Positions 1 through 5,684 of a stretch of DNA of 5,684 nt are shown piece after piece (the first letter of the stretch is position 1; every line of letters begins with the position of its first letter). Origin of the DNA: an uncultured Eubacterium sp. (GTDB lineage: Bacteria; Bacillota; Clostridia; Lachnospirales; Lachnospiraceae); the NCBI GenBank assembly GCA_900548465.1, contig URKY01000084.1, positions 1 through 5,684 of the forward strand. The letters are read 5' to 3'. Made by a program: the position numbers and the translations under genes. The notes under the pieces are model-generated. The model did not search any database. It saw only the letters and a list, made by a program, of their open reading frames with translations, and had not been told where the DNA came from.

Positions 1-2
1 CT

Positions 3-497
3 CTATTCCCAATGGGCTATGACAACCTTTGTTGCATTGAAATGATTTGTGTCTGCAAACTCTCCATAGAGATATACATTTGATTGTTTCTTTACATCGG
101 AGATAGAACCCGTCGTTACATTCGTAACACCAGAGTGGGCACTTACTGTGGCAATGACAAATTCACAATCTGGGTTATAGGTTACAGAAACAGCATTGTC
201 TTTATTTTCCAATCCCGCTGCTTCCGATTTTATTCCAGCTCCCCCCTCAATTTCTTTTGCTTGACTTACGGAACAACCATTGTCTGTAAATTCCAAAACA
301 CTTCCTATCAAATTAGCAGACTCTAATATGTCGTTTCCTTTATTTTCTGAAGAACCATTTGCATTTTCTTCATTCGTATTAGAATTGACAATAGGATTAG
401 ACGTATCTGGTTTCTCATCTGGACTTGCACCACACCCCGTCAATGCACAGATACATAATCCAACTGCTACAAATTTACTGATGTTTGTTTTTTTCAT
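3..497 (-). CDS. Small secreted lipoprotein of unknown function, divergent from a two-component operon
   Basis: The 164-residue protein opens with a classic lipoprotein signal: KK at residues 2-3, a hydrophobic stretch at about 9-20, and lipobox L19-T20-G21-C22. Signal peptidase II should cleave before C22 and leave the protein anchored on the outer face of the membrane. Residues 23-60 are a polar linker rich in Asn, Ser, Glu and Asp. Residues 62-164 look like a small beta-rich domain (a run beginning I64-G65-S66-V67 and a final strand ending near W163) that could be an OB-like fold; this is inference. Two cysteines, C75 and C111, lie in this domain and could form a disulfide. The start has an AAAGGTGG ribosome binding site at 507-514. 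The TAG stop is at 3-5, so the gene is complete. I do not recognise the family. Its divergent position next to the response regulator suggests it is a target or partner of that system. Confidence 0.8.
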   Translation of the reverse strand: MKKTNISKFVAVGLCICALTGCGASPDEKPDTSNPIVNSNTNEENANGSSENKGNDILESANLIGSVLEFTDNGCSVSQAKEIEGGAGIKSEAAGLENKDNAVSVTYNPDCEFVIATVSAHSGVTNVTTGSISDVKKQSNVYLYGEFADTNHFNATKVVIAHWE

Positions 498-532
498 TTT
501 TGTATTCCACCTTTCTTGTTTGATATGCCCCT

Positions 533-569
533 ATTGTAAGAGCAAACCATTCTAAAAATCCTGTAAAAA
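533..569 (-). promoter_or_regulatory. Probable regulated promoter of the lipoprotein gene
   Basis: Reading the minus strand, a TTTTTACAG box (569-561) is followed by a second T-rich half-site, TTTTAGAA (557-550), starting 11 bases after TTTTACAG (568-561). A TACAAT hexamer (538-533) is a plausible -10. There is no good -35 at the usual 17-base distance. That would fit a promoter needing an activator bound to the tandem half-sites, as is common for OmpR-family regulators. The assignment is inference from position and pattern only. Confidence 0.35.
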
Positions 570-609
570 AGTAAGAAAATCATCATCATTTTTTAGAGGA
601 TTTTTACAG
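561..609. promoter_or_regulatory. Inverted-repeat operator candidate between divergent genes
   Basis: CTGTAAAAA at 561-569 and TTTTTACAG at 601-609 are perfect 9-base inverted copies separated by 31 bases. Each copy points toward one of the two divergent genes and sits just upstream of that gene's candidate -10. The plus-facing copy is followed by TTTTCTGT (612-619), and a smaller dyad, ACAGA-CTTT-TCTGT, covers 606-619. The layout fits binding of the adjacent response regulator at both promoters, giving joint control of the lipoprotein and autoregulation. No binding data exist here, and the T/A-rich sequence raises the chance of coincidence. Confidence 0.45.
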
Positions 610-634
610 ACTTTTCTGTTATACTGTCTATAAT
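603..634 (+). promoter_or_regulatory. Promoter of the two-component operon
   Basis: A perfect TATAAT -10 lies at 629-634, about 25 bases before the response regulator start and just upstream of its ribosome binding site (AAAAGGA, 643-649). The best -35-like hexamer, TTTACA at 603-608, is 20 bases away, longer than the optimal 17. It is part of the inverted-repeat box, so activator help or autoregulation is likely. TATACT at 620-625 is an alternative -10 but leaves only 11 bases to TTTACA. Confidence 0.5.
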
Positions 635-659
635 TTATATAGAAAAGGATTGATACATT

Positions 660-1346
660 ATGAAAATACTTCTTCTGGAAGATGATTTAGAATTATGTAA
701 AAATATAAAAATTTCGCTGGAAAAAGAAAACTATATGGTTGATTGTTGCAATGACGGGGAAACCGCTATGCTGTATGCCTTAAATACAGACTATGCTTAT
801 GACATTGCCATTGTAGACCGTATGCTACCGATTATTGACGGCTTAACAATCATAAAATCTATGCGTAGAAAAGGAATATCTATTCCTATCCTTATCATTA
901 CTGCCATGAGTACCCTTGATAATCGGGTGGAGGGTTTAGACGGCGGTGCTGATGATTACTTAGTAAAGCCATTTCATATCAAAGAATTGCTTGCAAGGGT
1001 TCGGGCATTGACAAGGCGACCTGCCAATATCCAGTTATCGTCTAAATTACAATATGGAGATTTAACTTTTGATAAAGACAGCAGAACCTTATCCACACCA
1101 AACAATTCTCTTTTATTAACTTCAAAGGAAACCGAATTGACTTTTGTATTTATGCAGAACCCAGAAACACTATTTTCCCGTGAACAGCTAATCCTTAAAA
1201 TCTGGGGCAGTTCTTCCGAGGTAGAAACTGGCAATGTAGACAGTTATATTTCTTTTCTGCGAAAACGCCTGAAAGAATTAAAAAGTTCCTGTAAAATAAC
1301 AACGGTCTACGGTGCAGGGTACAAACTGGAGAAAGAAATATGTTAA
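660..1346 (+). CDS. OmpR/VanR-family DNA-binding response regulator
   Basis: This 228-residue protein has the normal length and two-domain layout of OmpR-family regulators. The receiver domain (about 1-118) shows the acidic cluster E7-D8-D9, the phospho-acceptor D53 in IVDRMLP, the switch T81 and the invariant K103 followed by P104-F105. The C-terminal winged-helix domain (about 129-224) has the expected recognition-helix region NVDSYISFLRKRL and closes with the wing motif Y217-GAGYKL. Phosphorylation by the downstream kinase should promote dimer formation and DNA binding. The start at 660 is supported by AAAAGGA at 643-649, ten bases upstream. Its stop overlaps the kinase start by seven bases (ATGTTAA), so the two are co-translated. 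The likely targets are its own promoter and that of the divergent lipoprotein. The exact stimulus and subfamily cannot be read from the sequence. Confidence 0.95.
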   Translation: MKILLLEDDLELCKNIKISLEKENYMVDCCNDGETAMLYALNTDYAYDIAIVDRMLPIIDGLTIIKSMRRKGISIPILIITAMSTLDNRVEGLDGGADDYLVKPFHIKELLARVRALTRRPANIQLSSKLQYGDLTFDKDSRTLSTPNNSLLLTSKETELTFVFMQNPETLFSREQLILKIWGSSSEVETGNVDSYISFLRKRLKELKSSCKITTVYGAGYKLEKEIC

Positions 1347-2632
1347 ATAACTTATACCGAAAACTTCATATCCTGTTTGCAAGTTCTGTTATGCTGATTA
1401 TTACCCTTGTGATTTCCTTTGTCATTGCGAATACCGTTCATACGGAGAAAATCAACGAAAGCACCTTGTTTCAAAGATTGACAACCTTACTGATTTATCA
1501 AGTGGAAAGTGCTTCTTCGGATATGGAGAACTCACTCACAGCCTACGAAAAAAGCTATCATATTTTTTCTTTGATTAGCGATACAAAAGGAAATACCATT
1601 TATCAGAGTGATTTCCCATTTCCAACTTCTGCGAACAATCTGTTGCATGATGTAGAAAAGCAGATTTCTACACAACCATTATCACAAACAGAAAACAGTA
1701 CAACTTCACAAGGTGGTTTTTTGGAAATAAGAGGAAAACATCACGATACTTATTTTGTTATTCCTGCTACGATTAGGACAGCAAATGATACCGTATATCA
1801 TGCAACCTTTCTTTATCAGACAGCAAGTTTGACGGATATTCTACAAAAGACATTGCCTGTATATCTTCTTATCTGGTTTTTGGCTTGTATCGTTGTTATC
1901 GTACTAACCCGTTATCTTCTGAAAAAGTCGTTTGCTCCAACGGAACGAATACTGCAAAGCCAAAAAGATTTTGTTGCAACAGCCTCCCATGAATTAAAAT
2001 CTCCACTTACGGTTATGATTTCCAACACAGATATGCTTCTGGATAATGTTTCCTTAAACGAGCAGGCAAAGCAAGCCGTACAGACCATAGATTTTGAATG
2101 TATGCGGTTATCCCGTTTAGTCAAAGATATGTTGCTTCTGGCTTCTTCTGACGCTAAAACATGGACATTGCATAAAAGTACAATCAATGTAGATACCTTG
2201 CTCATTACGTTATATGAAACCTACGAACCCGTCTGCATGAAACAGAATTTAGAACTAAAACTGCATTTATCCGAGGAAAGTTATCCTGCCATGCTGACCG
2301 ACAAAGACCGATTATTTCAAATCTTGTGTGTCTTTATGGATAATGCCATTCAACATTCCAAGAATAATTCTTTGATAGAAATAGAAGTAATCGCCACCGA
2401 AAAGAAGATTGCTTTTTCTGTGGTAGACCACGGGCAAGGCATTTCTGATGAAGATAAGCAGTATATCTTTGACCGCTTTTATAGTGGCGACAAATCCCAT
2501 ACGAACAAATCAAATTTTGGACTGGGACTAAGTATCGCCAAAGAATTAACCCAAATGCTGAACGGTACTATCGCTATCAATGATACTGCTGGTGGCGGTG
2601 CTACCTTTACTGTTAAATTTCCTCTGAAATAG
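1340..2632 (+). CDS. Membrane sensor histidine kinase, partner of the upstream response regulator
   Basis: The 430-residue protein is a typical class I sensor kinase. A first membrane segment lies at about 11-33, an extracytoplasmic sensor region of roughly 140 residues follows, and a second membrane segment lies at about 172-190. The linker after it is short and no clear HAMP domain is visible. The HisKA dimerisation domain carries the phospho-accepting H217 in ATASHELKSPL. The ATPase domain shows the N box (D334-N335-A336), the G1 box D363-H-G365-Q-G367, the F box (F377 to F380) and the G2 box G394-L-G396. All catalytic motifs are present, so it should be active. The start uses GGAG at 1328-1331 and lies inside the end of the regulator gene. 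The sensor region matches no domain I recognise, so the ligand is unknown. It is encoded away from the efflux genes and convergent with them. Confidence 0.95.
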   Translation: MLNNLYRKLHILFASSVMLIITLVISFVIANTVHTEKINESTLFQRLTTLLIYQVESASSDMENSLTAYEKSYHIFSLISDTKGNTIYQSDFPFPTSANNLLHDVEKQISTQPLSQTENSTTSQGGFLEIRGKHHDTYFVIPATIRTANDTVYHATFLYQTASLTDILQKTLPVYLLIWFLACIVVIVLTRYLLKKSFAPTERILQSQKDFVATASHELKSPLTVMISNTDMLLDNVSLNEQAKQAVQTIDFECMRLSRLVKDMLLLASSDAKTWTLHKSTINVDTLLITLYETYEPVCMKQNLELKLHLSEESYPAMLTDKDRLFQILCVFMDNAIQHSKNNSLIEIEVIATEKKIAFSVVDHGQGISDEDKQYIFDRFYSGDKSHTNKSNFGLGLSIAKELTQMLNGTIAINDTAGGGATFTVKFPLK

Positions 2633-2635
2633 ATT

Positions 2636-2678
2636 AAGGCTTGCAGATCATACATGATGTATGGAGCAAGCCTTTTTT
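2636..2678 (+). terminator. Rho-independent terminator after the two-component operon
   Basis: A perfect 9-base stem, AAGGCTTGC (2636-2644) with GCAAGCCTT (2666-2674), is followed by a six-T run (2673-2678). The loop contains a smaller stem, CATAC/GTATG (2649-2653 and 2659-2663). The T-run lies on the plus strand, three bases after the kinase stop. In the opposite direction the stem is followed only by AATCT, so it should stop the minus-strand cargo transcript less well. It fills nearly all of the 45-base gap between the convergent genes. Confidence 0.9.
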
Positions 2679-2902
2679 CAAATCTTTGTCTTTTTGGTAA
2701 TCTTGTAAATATATTCTTCTGGGGTAGGGCGTTTATTACCAAAATATTTTTTGAAATTTGCCTGCACCTCTGGGTCTGGACTGTTCATGGCTTCATCAAT
2801 CGTTGCTTCAATATTTGCTCGTACATCAGCTAATGAAACACCACTAGCCTTTGCACCTGCTTTCAAGGCTTTTTTAATATCTCGTTTTTTTAGACCTATC
2901 AT
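2678..2902 (-). CDS. 74-residue protein resembling the end of the Spo0A C-terminal domain
   Basis: The small basic protein starts with a Lys-rich helix (residues 4-19, with [15 protein letters not shown]), has a second helical stretch at about 24-40 and a conserved-looking tail, [11 protein letters not shown] (55-65). The pattern VRxxIxxxIxxA followed by KxPTxxEFI-like residues recalls the last half of the Spo0A DNA-binding domain, where similar helices and a KPTNSEFIA motif occur; this is from memory and not a computed match. There is no receiver domain, so it could not be phosphorylated like Spo0A. Its ATG overlaps the efflux pump stop as ATGA, with GAAAGG at 2908-2913 as ribosome binding site, so it is very likely translated with the pump. 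Its role is unknown; a small DNA-binding modulator is possible. Confidence 0.75.
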   Translation of the reverse strand: MIGLKKRDIKKALKAGAKASGVSLADVRANIEATIDEAMNSPDPEVQANFKKYFGNKRPTPEEYIYKITKKTKI

Positions 2903-4266
2903 AATAACCTTTCTGTATTTTTTTCATAGCTGTTATTCTGATTATTCCACGAAAGCCAAAGACGAAAATTCAAATATAATGAAATACATAGTGTTAATAT
3001 TTCGGCAATGGGAACAGCCAACCATACACCTGTTATTCCAATAAACTGTGGCATTATTAACAAGCCTATCATTATAAAGCCAAATGTTCTTAAAAAAGAA
3101 ATCAAAGCAGATAGCTTACCATTAGATAATGCAGTAAAAATTGCTGATGAAAATATATTGAAACCCGAAAAAAGAAAACTAAATACAAATATCATAAACC
3201 CGTTTATTGCAATTTTATATACCGCTTCATTCGTACCAGTAAATAAACGTACCAAAGTATTTCCATTTATAAAGGATAACGCAAAAATAAATAATGAACC
3301 TACAAAAATGAAAGAAATACAGATTTTATATATTTTCTTTAATCCATAATAATTGTTTGCTCCAAAATTATAGCTAATGACTGGGGCAACCCCCATTGAA
3401 AAACCAATAAATAATGTTGTAAGCAAAAATTGTGTATATATAATTATAGTAATAGAAGCCACACCATTTACACCTAATAAATTCATCATTGTGCGATTGA
3501 AAAAGAATGTAGTAATTGCCGTTGAAAGCTGACTAACCATTTCTGATGAACCATTTATACAACTTTCTCCAAGTACTTTAATGTCTATAATAGGTTTTAC
3601 AAAAGACAATGTTCCCGATTTTTTACAAAAGACAATTAGCCCCGTAATTGCGGGTATCAAATAACCAATTCCAGTTCCAAATCCTGCACCAGCAATCCCC
3701 ATGTCAAATATAACCATAAAAAGATAATCAAATACGATATTCATTACACCAGCACTTACAGAAAGAACAAGTCCTAAAGTTGGTTTTCCTGCTGTTACAA
3801 ATAAATTTTGAAATAGTACCTGCAACATACTTGCAGGTGTAAACAGTAAAATAATAGTTAAATAGTCTTTACAATATGGAAATAAAACCTTATCAGCCCC
3901 AAGAGCATATATAATTTCATCAATAAAGATAATTCCTAGAATGAAAATTACTACTCCCAAAATAAAACCAAATAAAATAAGTAGTGTAAAATCTTGTTTT
4001 GCTCGTTTGGGTTCTCCTGCCCCCATTTTTCTTGCAACTATGGCACTACCACCCGTAGCTATCATTGTTCCCAATCCTACTATTAAATTGATAACGGGAC
4101 AAACAATATTGATTGCTGATAAAGCATTTGTATTGACAAATCGTGATACAAATATGGTATCTACAATTGTGTAAAGCCCCATAAATAACATCATGGATAT
4201 GGTCGGGAAAGCAAATTTTAATAAAGACCCAGTATTAAAATCTTTTGCAAGAGGATTACTATTCAT
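2899..4266 (-). CDS. MATE-family multidrug efflux transporter
   Basis: The 455-residue protein is almost wholly hydrophobic, with about twelve membrane segments in two halves, the usual size for MATE pumps. These move cationic drugs and dyes out of the cell in exchange for Na+ or H+. Family signs include a TM1 aspartate at D36 in [21 protein letters not shown] at about 72-84, NIVFDYLF around 176-183, and the second-half motif SYNFGANN near 298-305. It looks closest in style to MepA-like pumps of Firmicutes, but drug range cannot be inferred. I chose the ATG at 4264-4266 because GGGGG (4275-4279) lies eight bases upstream; an in-frame ATG at 4279-4281 would add five residues but has no ribosome binding site. 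The gene overlaps the upstream regulator stop by eight bases, and the small Spo0A-like gene overlaps its own stop. It is the likely effector of this operon. Confidence 0.93.
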   Translation of the reverse strand: MNSNPLAKDFNTGSLLKFAFPTISMMLFMGLYTIVDTIFVSRFVNTNALSAINIVCPVINLIVGLGTMIATGGSAIVARKMGAGEPKRAKQDFTLLILFGFILGVVIFILGIIFIDEIIYALGADKVLFPYCKDYLTIILLFTPASMLQVLFQNLFVTAGKPTLGLVLSVSAGVMNIVFDYLFMVIFDMGIAGAGFGTGIGYLIPAITGLIVFCKKSGTLSFVKPIIDIKVLGESCINGSSEMVSQLSTAITTFFFNRTMMNLLGVNGVASITIIIYTQFLLTTLFIGFSMGVAPVISYNFGANNYYGLKKIYKICISFIFVGSLFIFALSFINGNTLVRLFTGTNEAVYKIAINGFMIFVFSFLFSGFNIFSSAIFTALSNGKLSALISFLRTFGFIMIGLLIMPQFIGITGVWLAVPIAEILTLCISLYLNFRLWLSWNNQNNSYEKNTERLL

Positions 4267-5116
4267 TTGTACTACCCCCATTTTTTGAAAATAATACTAA
4301 TTTTTGTGTAGGATAACCAAATTCAACTAATAATTCTGCTTCTGCAAAGCCTAATTCTTTGTAAGTCTTACGATACCCCGTATCAGCTTTGTCGCCCTCA
4401 CGAAATGTTGTTACAGAAATGTCTTTATCAACTAAAAGTTCATTCATAACCTTATCTAAAAATAATTTTGCAATACCACATTTACGATATAACGGGTGTA
4501 CTCCAAAGAAATCAATACTTCCCGTATGATAGTTAATAGACATCAAAGCAATAGCAATAGTATTATCAGTTAAAATCAACACTCTTTGCTCTAAAATACC
4601 TCTTTCTAATTCTGTTAAGTATTCATTCTCGTTCAAATTTGGAAAACCGTCTATTACTAAATAAGCTAGTTCTAGGCAGGCAGGTATATCTGTTGTTGTA
4701 GCAAATCTGATATTTTCTTCCATTTCTTGTTGTGATAATTTTTGTTTAACTGTCTGTATCAAATCAAATCTAAGCTGTAACGGATAAAATTCTTCGTTCA
4801 TTCGATATTCGTTAGGCGTTTTCTTATACATCTGCTTAAAAATATTTGTAAATGCCTGCTGACTTTCATAACCAGCAATAAGCGAAATTTCAAGAATAGA
4901 TTTATCAGAAAACACTAAAAGTTTTGCAGACTCTGTTAATTGTCTGCGTTGTACATAGTCATGTATAGACAATCCAACAGTTTCGACAAACATTCTATGC
5001 AAATGATATTTTGAATAACCAACACCCATCGCAATAGAGGATAAGTTCAGTTTTTCTGTGAGATTGTTTTCTATGTAATTGATAACCGTTATAATGTTTT
5101 CAACCTTATTGACCAT
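4259..5116 (-). CDS. AraC-type regulator fused to a GNAT acetyltransferase domain
   Basis: The 285-residue protein has its DNA-binding domain at the N-terminus: helix-turn-helix 1 at about 25-43 (LSSIAMGVGYSKYHLHRMF) and helix-turn-helix 2 at about 74-93 (ILEISLIAGYESQQAFTNIF), ending in the family signature P101-NEYR. This resembles MarA/Rob-type activators of drug resistance. Residues 135-275 form a GNAT N-acetyltransferase-like domain, with the acetyl-CoA-binding motif V206-H-P-x-x-R211-x-x-G214-I-A216. Many MarA/Rob relatives carry a drug-binding domain in this place, so the GNAT part may sense a ligand, modify a drug or modify a protein; the sequence does not decide. The start is fixed by AAAGGAGGG at 5124-5132, seven bases upstream. 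As first gene of the operon it most likely activates the pump behind it and itself. Confidence 0.9.
   Translation of the reverse strand: MVNKVENIITVINYIENNLTEKLNLSSIAMGVGYSKYHLHRMFVETVGLSIHDYVQRRQLTESAKLLVFSDKSILEISLIAGYESQQAFTNIFKQMYKKTPNEYRMNEEFYPLQLRFDLIQTVKQKLSQQEMEENIRFATTTDIPACLELAYLVIDGFPNLNENEYLTELERGILEQRVLILTDNTIAIALMSINYHTGSIDFFGVHPLYRKCGIAKLFLDKVMNELLVDKDISVTTFREGDKADTGYRKTYKELGFAEAELLVEFGYPTQKLVLFSKNGGSTNE
4275..4279 (-). promoter_or_regulatory. Ribosome binding site that fixes the MATE start
   Basis: A GGGGG run on the minus strand, inside the last codons of the AraC-GNAT gene, is eight bases before the ATG at 4264-4266. The other in-frame ATG (4279-4281) has only A/T-rich sequence ahead of it. 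The stop of the upstream gene and this start overlap as ATGAATAG, a typical coupling arrangement. Confidence 0.6.
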
Positions 5117-5123
5117 TACAGCA

Positions 5124-5132
5124 CCCTCCTTT
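5124..5132 (-). promoter_or_regulatory. Strong ribosome binding site of the cargo operon
   Basis: AAAGGAGGG is a near-perfect match to the anti-Shine-Dalgarno sequence of low-GC Gram-positives and lies seven bases before the AraC-GNAT start. It is stronger than the other ribosome binding sites in the window, so the regulator is probably translated efficiently once transcribed. Confidence 0.85.
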
Positions 5133-5200
5133 CAGCTTAGATTATAATAAATAGTTTTCTTCAAGTTTTAATATATATTGCGGTTTTTGCGTGAATTTCT

Positions 5201-5229
5201 ATTTTAGCGTATTCAGAACTATTTGTGAA
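5201..5229 (-). promoter_or_regulatory. Sigma-A-type promoter of the efflux operon
   Basis: On the minus strand, TTCACA (5229-5224) and TAAAAT (5206-5201) are separated by exactly 17 bases, each one mismatch from consensus. Transcription would start near 5194 and leave an untranslated leader of roughly 75-80 bases before the regulator. The leader has no ATG and no obvious strong hairpin, so I see no attenuator of the kind that precedes tet(M) in Tn916. A second TATAAT (5146-5141) lies nearer the gene but lacks a suitable -35. Confidence 0.65.
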
Positions 5230-5241
5230 CATAATTCGATG

Positions 5242-5284
5242 AAAATGTAGTTTGCAAATCATATTTCTATGACATGCAAACTAC
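5242..5284 (-). terminator. Hairpin after tcpC, probable terminator
   Basis: GTAGTTTGCA (5247-5256) and TGCAAACTAC (5275-5284) form a perfect 10-base stem. After a 2x2 internal loop, an inner 5-base stem (TCATA/TATGA) closes on a GAAA tetraloop when read on the minus strand, and the stem is followed by ATTTTC. It begins ten bases after the tcpC stop. The T-run is short and the stem is only moderately GC-rich, so termination may be partial and some conjugation-operon transcripts may continue into the cargo. Confidence 0.6.
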
Positions 5285-5294
5285 TTCTTGTGAT

Positions 5295-5684
5295 TTATCC
5301 CACAATTTTCCAGTTACTATCCTTATGTAGCACAAGCTCATATTGCGATACCTGTGTTGCCTTTGTCTGATTATCAAGGAATTTCACGGCAACCTTGACT
5401 TTCACATTGTCCCCGTCCTTTGTAAAGATAGGGTTTACCAGTTCAGAATAAAGGTAGTCCCTGCCGATAGGCTCAATCACATTTCCAGACACATAATAAG
5501 CCAGCTCTTTTTCTGTGGCTGTCGGGTATAACTTAAAGAATGTTTCCAGAAATGCGGTAGCGTCATTTACCGTATCAGCGTCTACGCTTGCGTCTGCTTC
5601 TGGTGTCTTAGGCTCATAGTCTGATTTTTCGATTGCTGGTGCAAGGGTAGGGTTCTGAACGATTACCATATCCCCGTCAGCGTC
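5295..5684 (-). CDS. tcpC: TcpC/Orf13-type conjugative transfer protein, C-terminal part
   Basis: Only the last 129 codons are in the window; the frame stays open to the edge, so the start lies outside and the internal Met at 5667-5669 is not the true start. I recognise the tail of the TcpC family (Orf13 of Tn916, TcpC of plasmid pCW3). These VirB8-like proteins are anchored in the cell membrane and form part of the Gram-positive conjugation channel. The visible part has an acidic linker, SDYEPKTPEADASVDADT, followed by a domain of about 90 residues (from about NDATAFLETFFKLYPTATEKE to the end NWKIVG) that fits the second NTF2-like domain. The stop is TAA at 5295-5297. GC is about 43% in hand-counted lines, higher than in the neighbouring cargo. 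In Tn916 this gene is the last of the transfer module before the tet(M) cargo, which matches the change of gene content here. Confidence 0.85.
   Translation of the reverse strand, partial: DADGDMVIVQNPTLAPAIEKSDYEPKTPEADASVDADTVNDATAFLETFFKLYPTATEKELAYYVSGNVIEPIGRDYLYSELVNPIFTKDGDNVKVKVAVKFLDNQTKATQVSQYELVLHKDSNWKIVG

Larger units (their letters stand above)
1..5684. mobile_element. Internal part of a Tn916-family integrative conjugative element (ends not seen)
   Basis: The call rests on the tcpC/orf13 fragment at the right edge and on efflux cargo lying directly after it, where Tn916 has tet(M). No integrase, excisionase, relaxase or attachment site is in the window, so the true limits are unknown. 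The two-component and lipoprotein genes could be cargo of the same element or flanking chromosome if the element ends nearby. Confidence 0.45.

Noticed and set aside
84..555. Two plus-strand open frames (84-326 and 280-555) opposite the lipoprotein gene
   Set aside because: They mirror a gene with a clear signal peptide, lipobox and ribosome binding site; their translations show no domain and they lack convincing ribosome binding sites.
660..2632. Calling the two-component pair VanR/VanS of a vancomycin resistance cluster
   Set aside because: The family resemblance is general to OmpR-type pairs, and no van ligase, dehydrogenase or dipeptidase gene is in the window.
974..2742. Minus-strand open frames at 974-1234, 1912-2205, 2312-2500 and 2479-2742
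   Set aside because: All lie against the two-component genes, whose motifs are complete, and one runs through the terminator; none resembles a protein family.
2751..4174. Plus-strand open frames at 2751-3044, 3008-3349 and 3941-4174
   Set aside because: They are complements of the MATE gene and the small coupled gene, with compositions typical of reversed membrane-protein codons.
4264..4281. ATG at 4279-4281 as the MATE start
   Set aside because: No ribosome binding site precedes it, while the ATG at 4264-4266 has GGGGG at the right distance and begins the usual hydrophilic lead-in of MATE pumps.
5141..5146. TATAAT as the -10 of the cargo operon
   Set aside because: The nearest -35-like hexamer (TTGAAG) is only 12 bases away, whereas TTCACA-17-TAAAAT further upstream is well spaced; kept only as a possible secondary start.
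5161..5232. A 23-codon minus-strand frame ahead of the AraC-GNAT gene, considered as a leader peptide like that of tet(M)
   Set aside because: Its ATG precedes the -35 of the best promoter, so the main transcript would lack it, and no ribosome binding site precedes it.
5343..5531. Plus-strand open frame opposite tcpC
   Set aside because: The minus-strand frame is open to the edge and matches the TcpC family; this one is a shadow.

Overview
The window looks like a piece of a Tn916-family integrative conjugative element (ICE) in a low-GC Gram-positive host, most likely a gut Clostridia/Lachnospiraceae-type bacterium, although enterococci or streptococci cannot be excluded. The evidence is the C-terminal part of a TcpC/Orf13-type conjugation protein at the right edge, strong AAAGGAGG-type ribosome binding sites, A+T-rich genes packed with short overlaps, and VanR/VanS-style two-component genes. 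There is no tRNA, rRNA, transposase, integrase or CRISPR array here, so neither end of the element is visible.

Right to left on the minus strand: the tcpC end (5295 to the edge) is followed by a hairpin that probably ends its transcript (5242-5284). A clear sigma-A-type promoter (5201-5229) then starts a three-gene cargo operon. The genes are an AraC-type regulator fused to a GNAT acetyltransferase domain (5116-4259), a MATE multidrug efflux pump (4266-2899), and a 74-residue protein resembling the end of the Spo0A DNA-binding domain (2902-2678). The genes overlap by 8 and 4 bases, which suggests translational coupling. In Tn916 itself the place just after orf13 holds tet(M), so here an efflux cassette seems to occupy a known resistance-cargo position.

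On the left is a separate sensory module. An OmpR-family response regulator (660-1346) and its membrane histidine kinase (1340-2632) form a plus-strand operon that ends in a strong terminator facing the cargo operon. Divergent from them is a small lipoprotein gene (497-3) of unknown function. The 162-base gap between the divergent genes holds a perfect 9-base inverted repeat, one copy near each promoter. This fits a regulator that controls both its own operon and the lipoprotein.

Taken together, the likely job is sensing and surviving toxic compounds. The AraC-GNAT protein would switch on the pump, and the two-component system would respond to an envelope or extracellular signal with the lipoprotein as an output or accessory sensor. 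No gene of the cargo operon is known from this sequence to be controlled by the two-component system. Hand-counted GC differs between blocks: about 43% in tcpC, mid-30s to low 40s in the kinase and about 25-35% in the cargo, which suggests a mosaic. All genes look intact apart from tcpC, which runs off the window.
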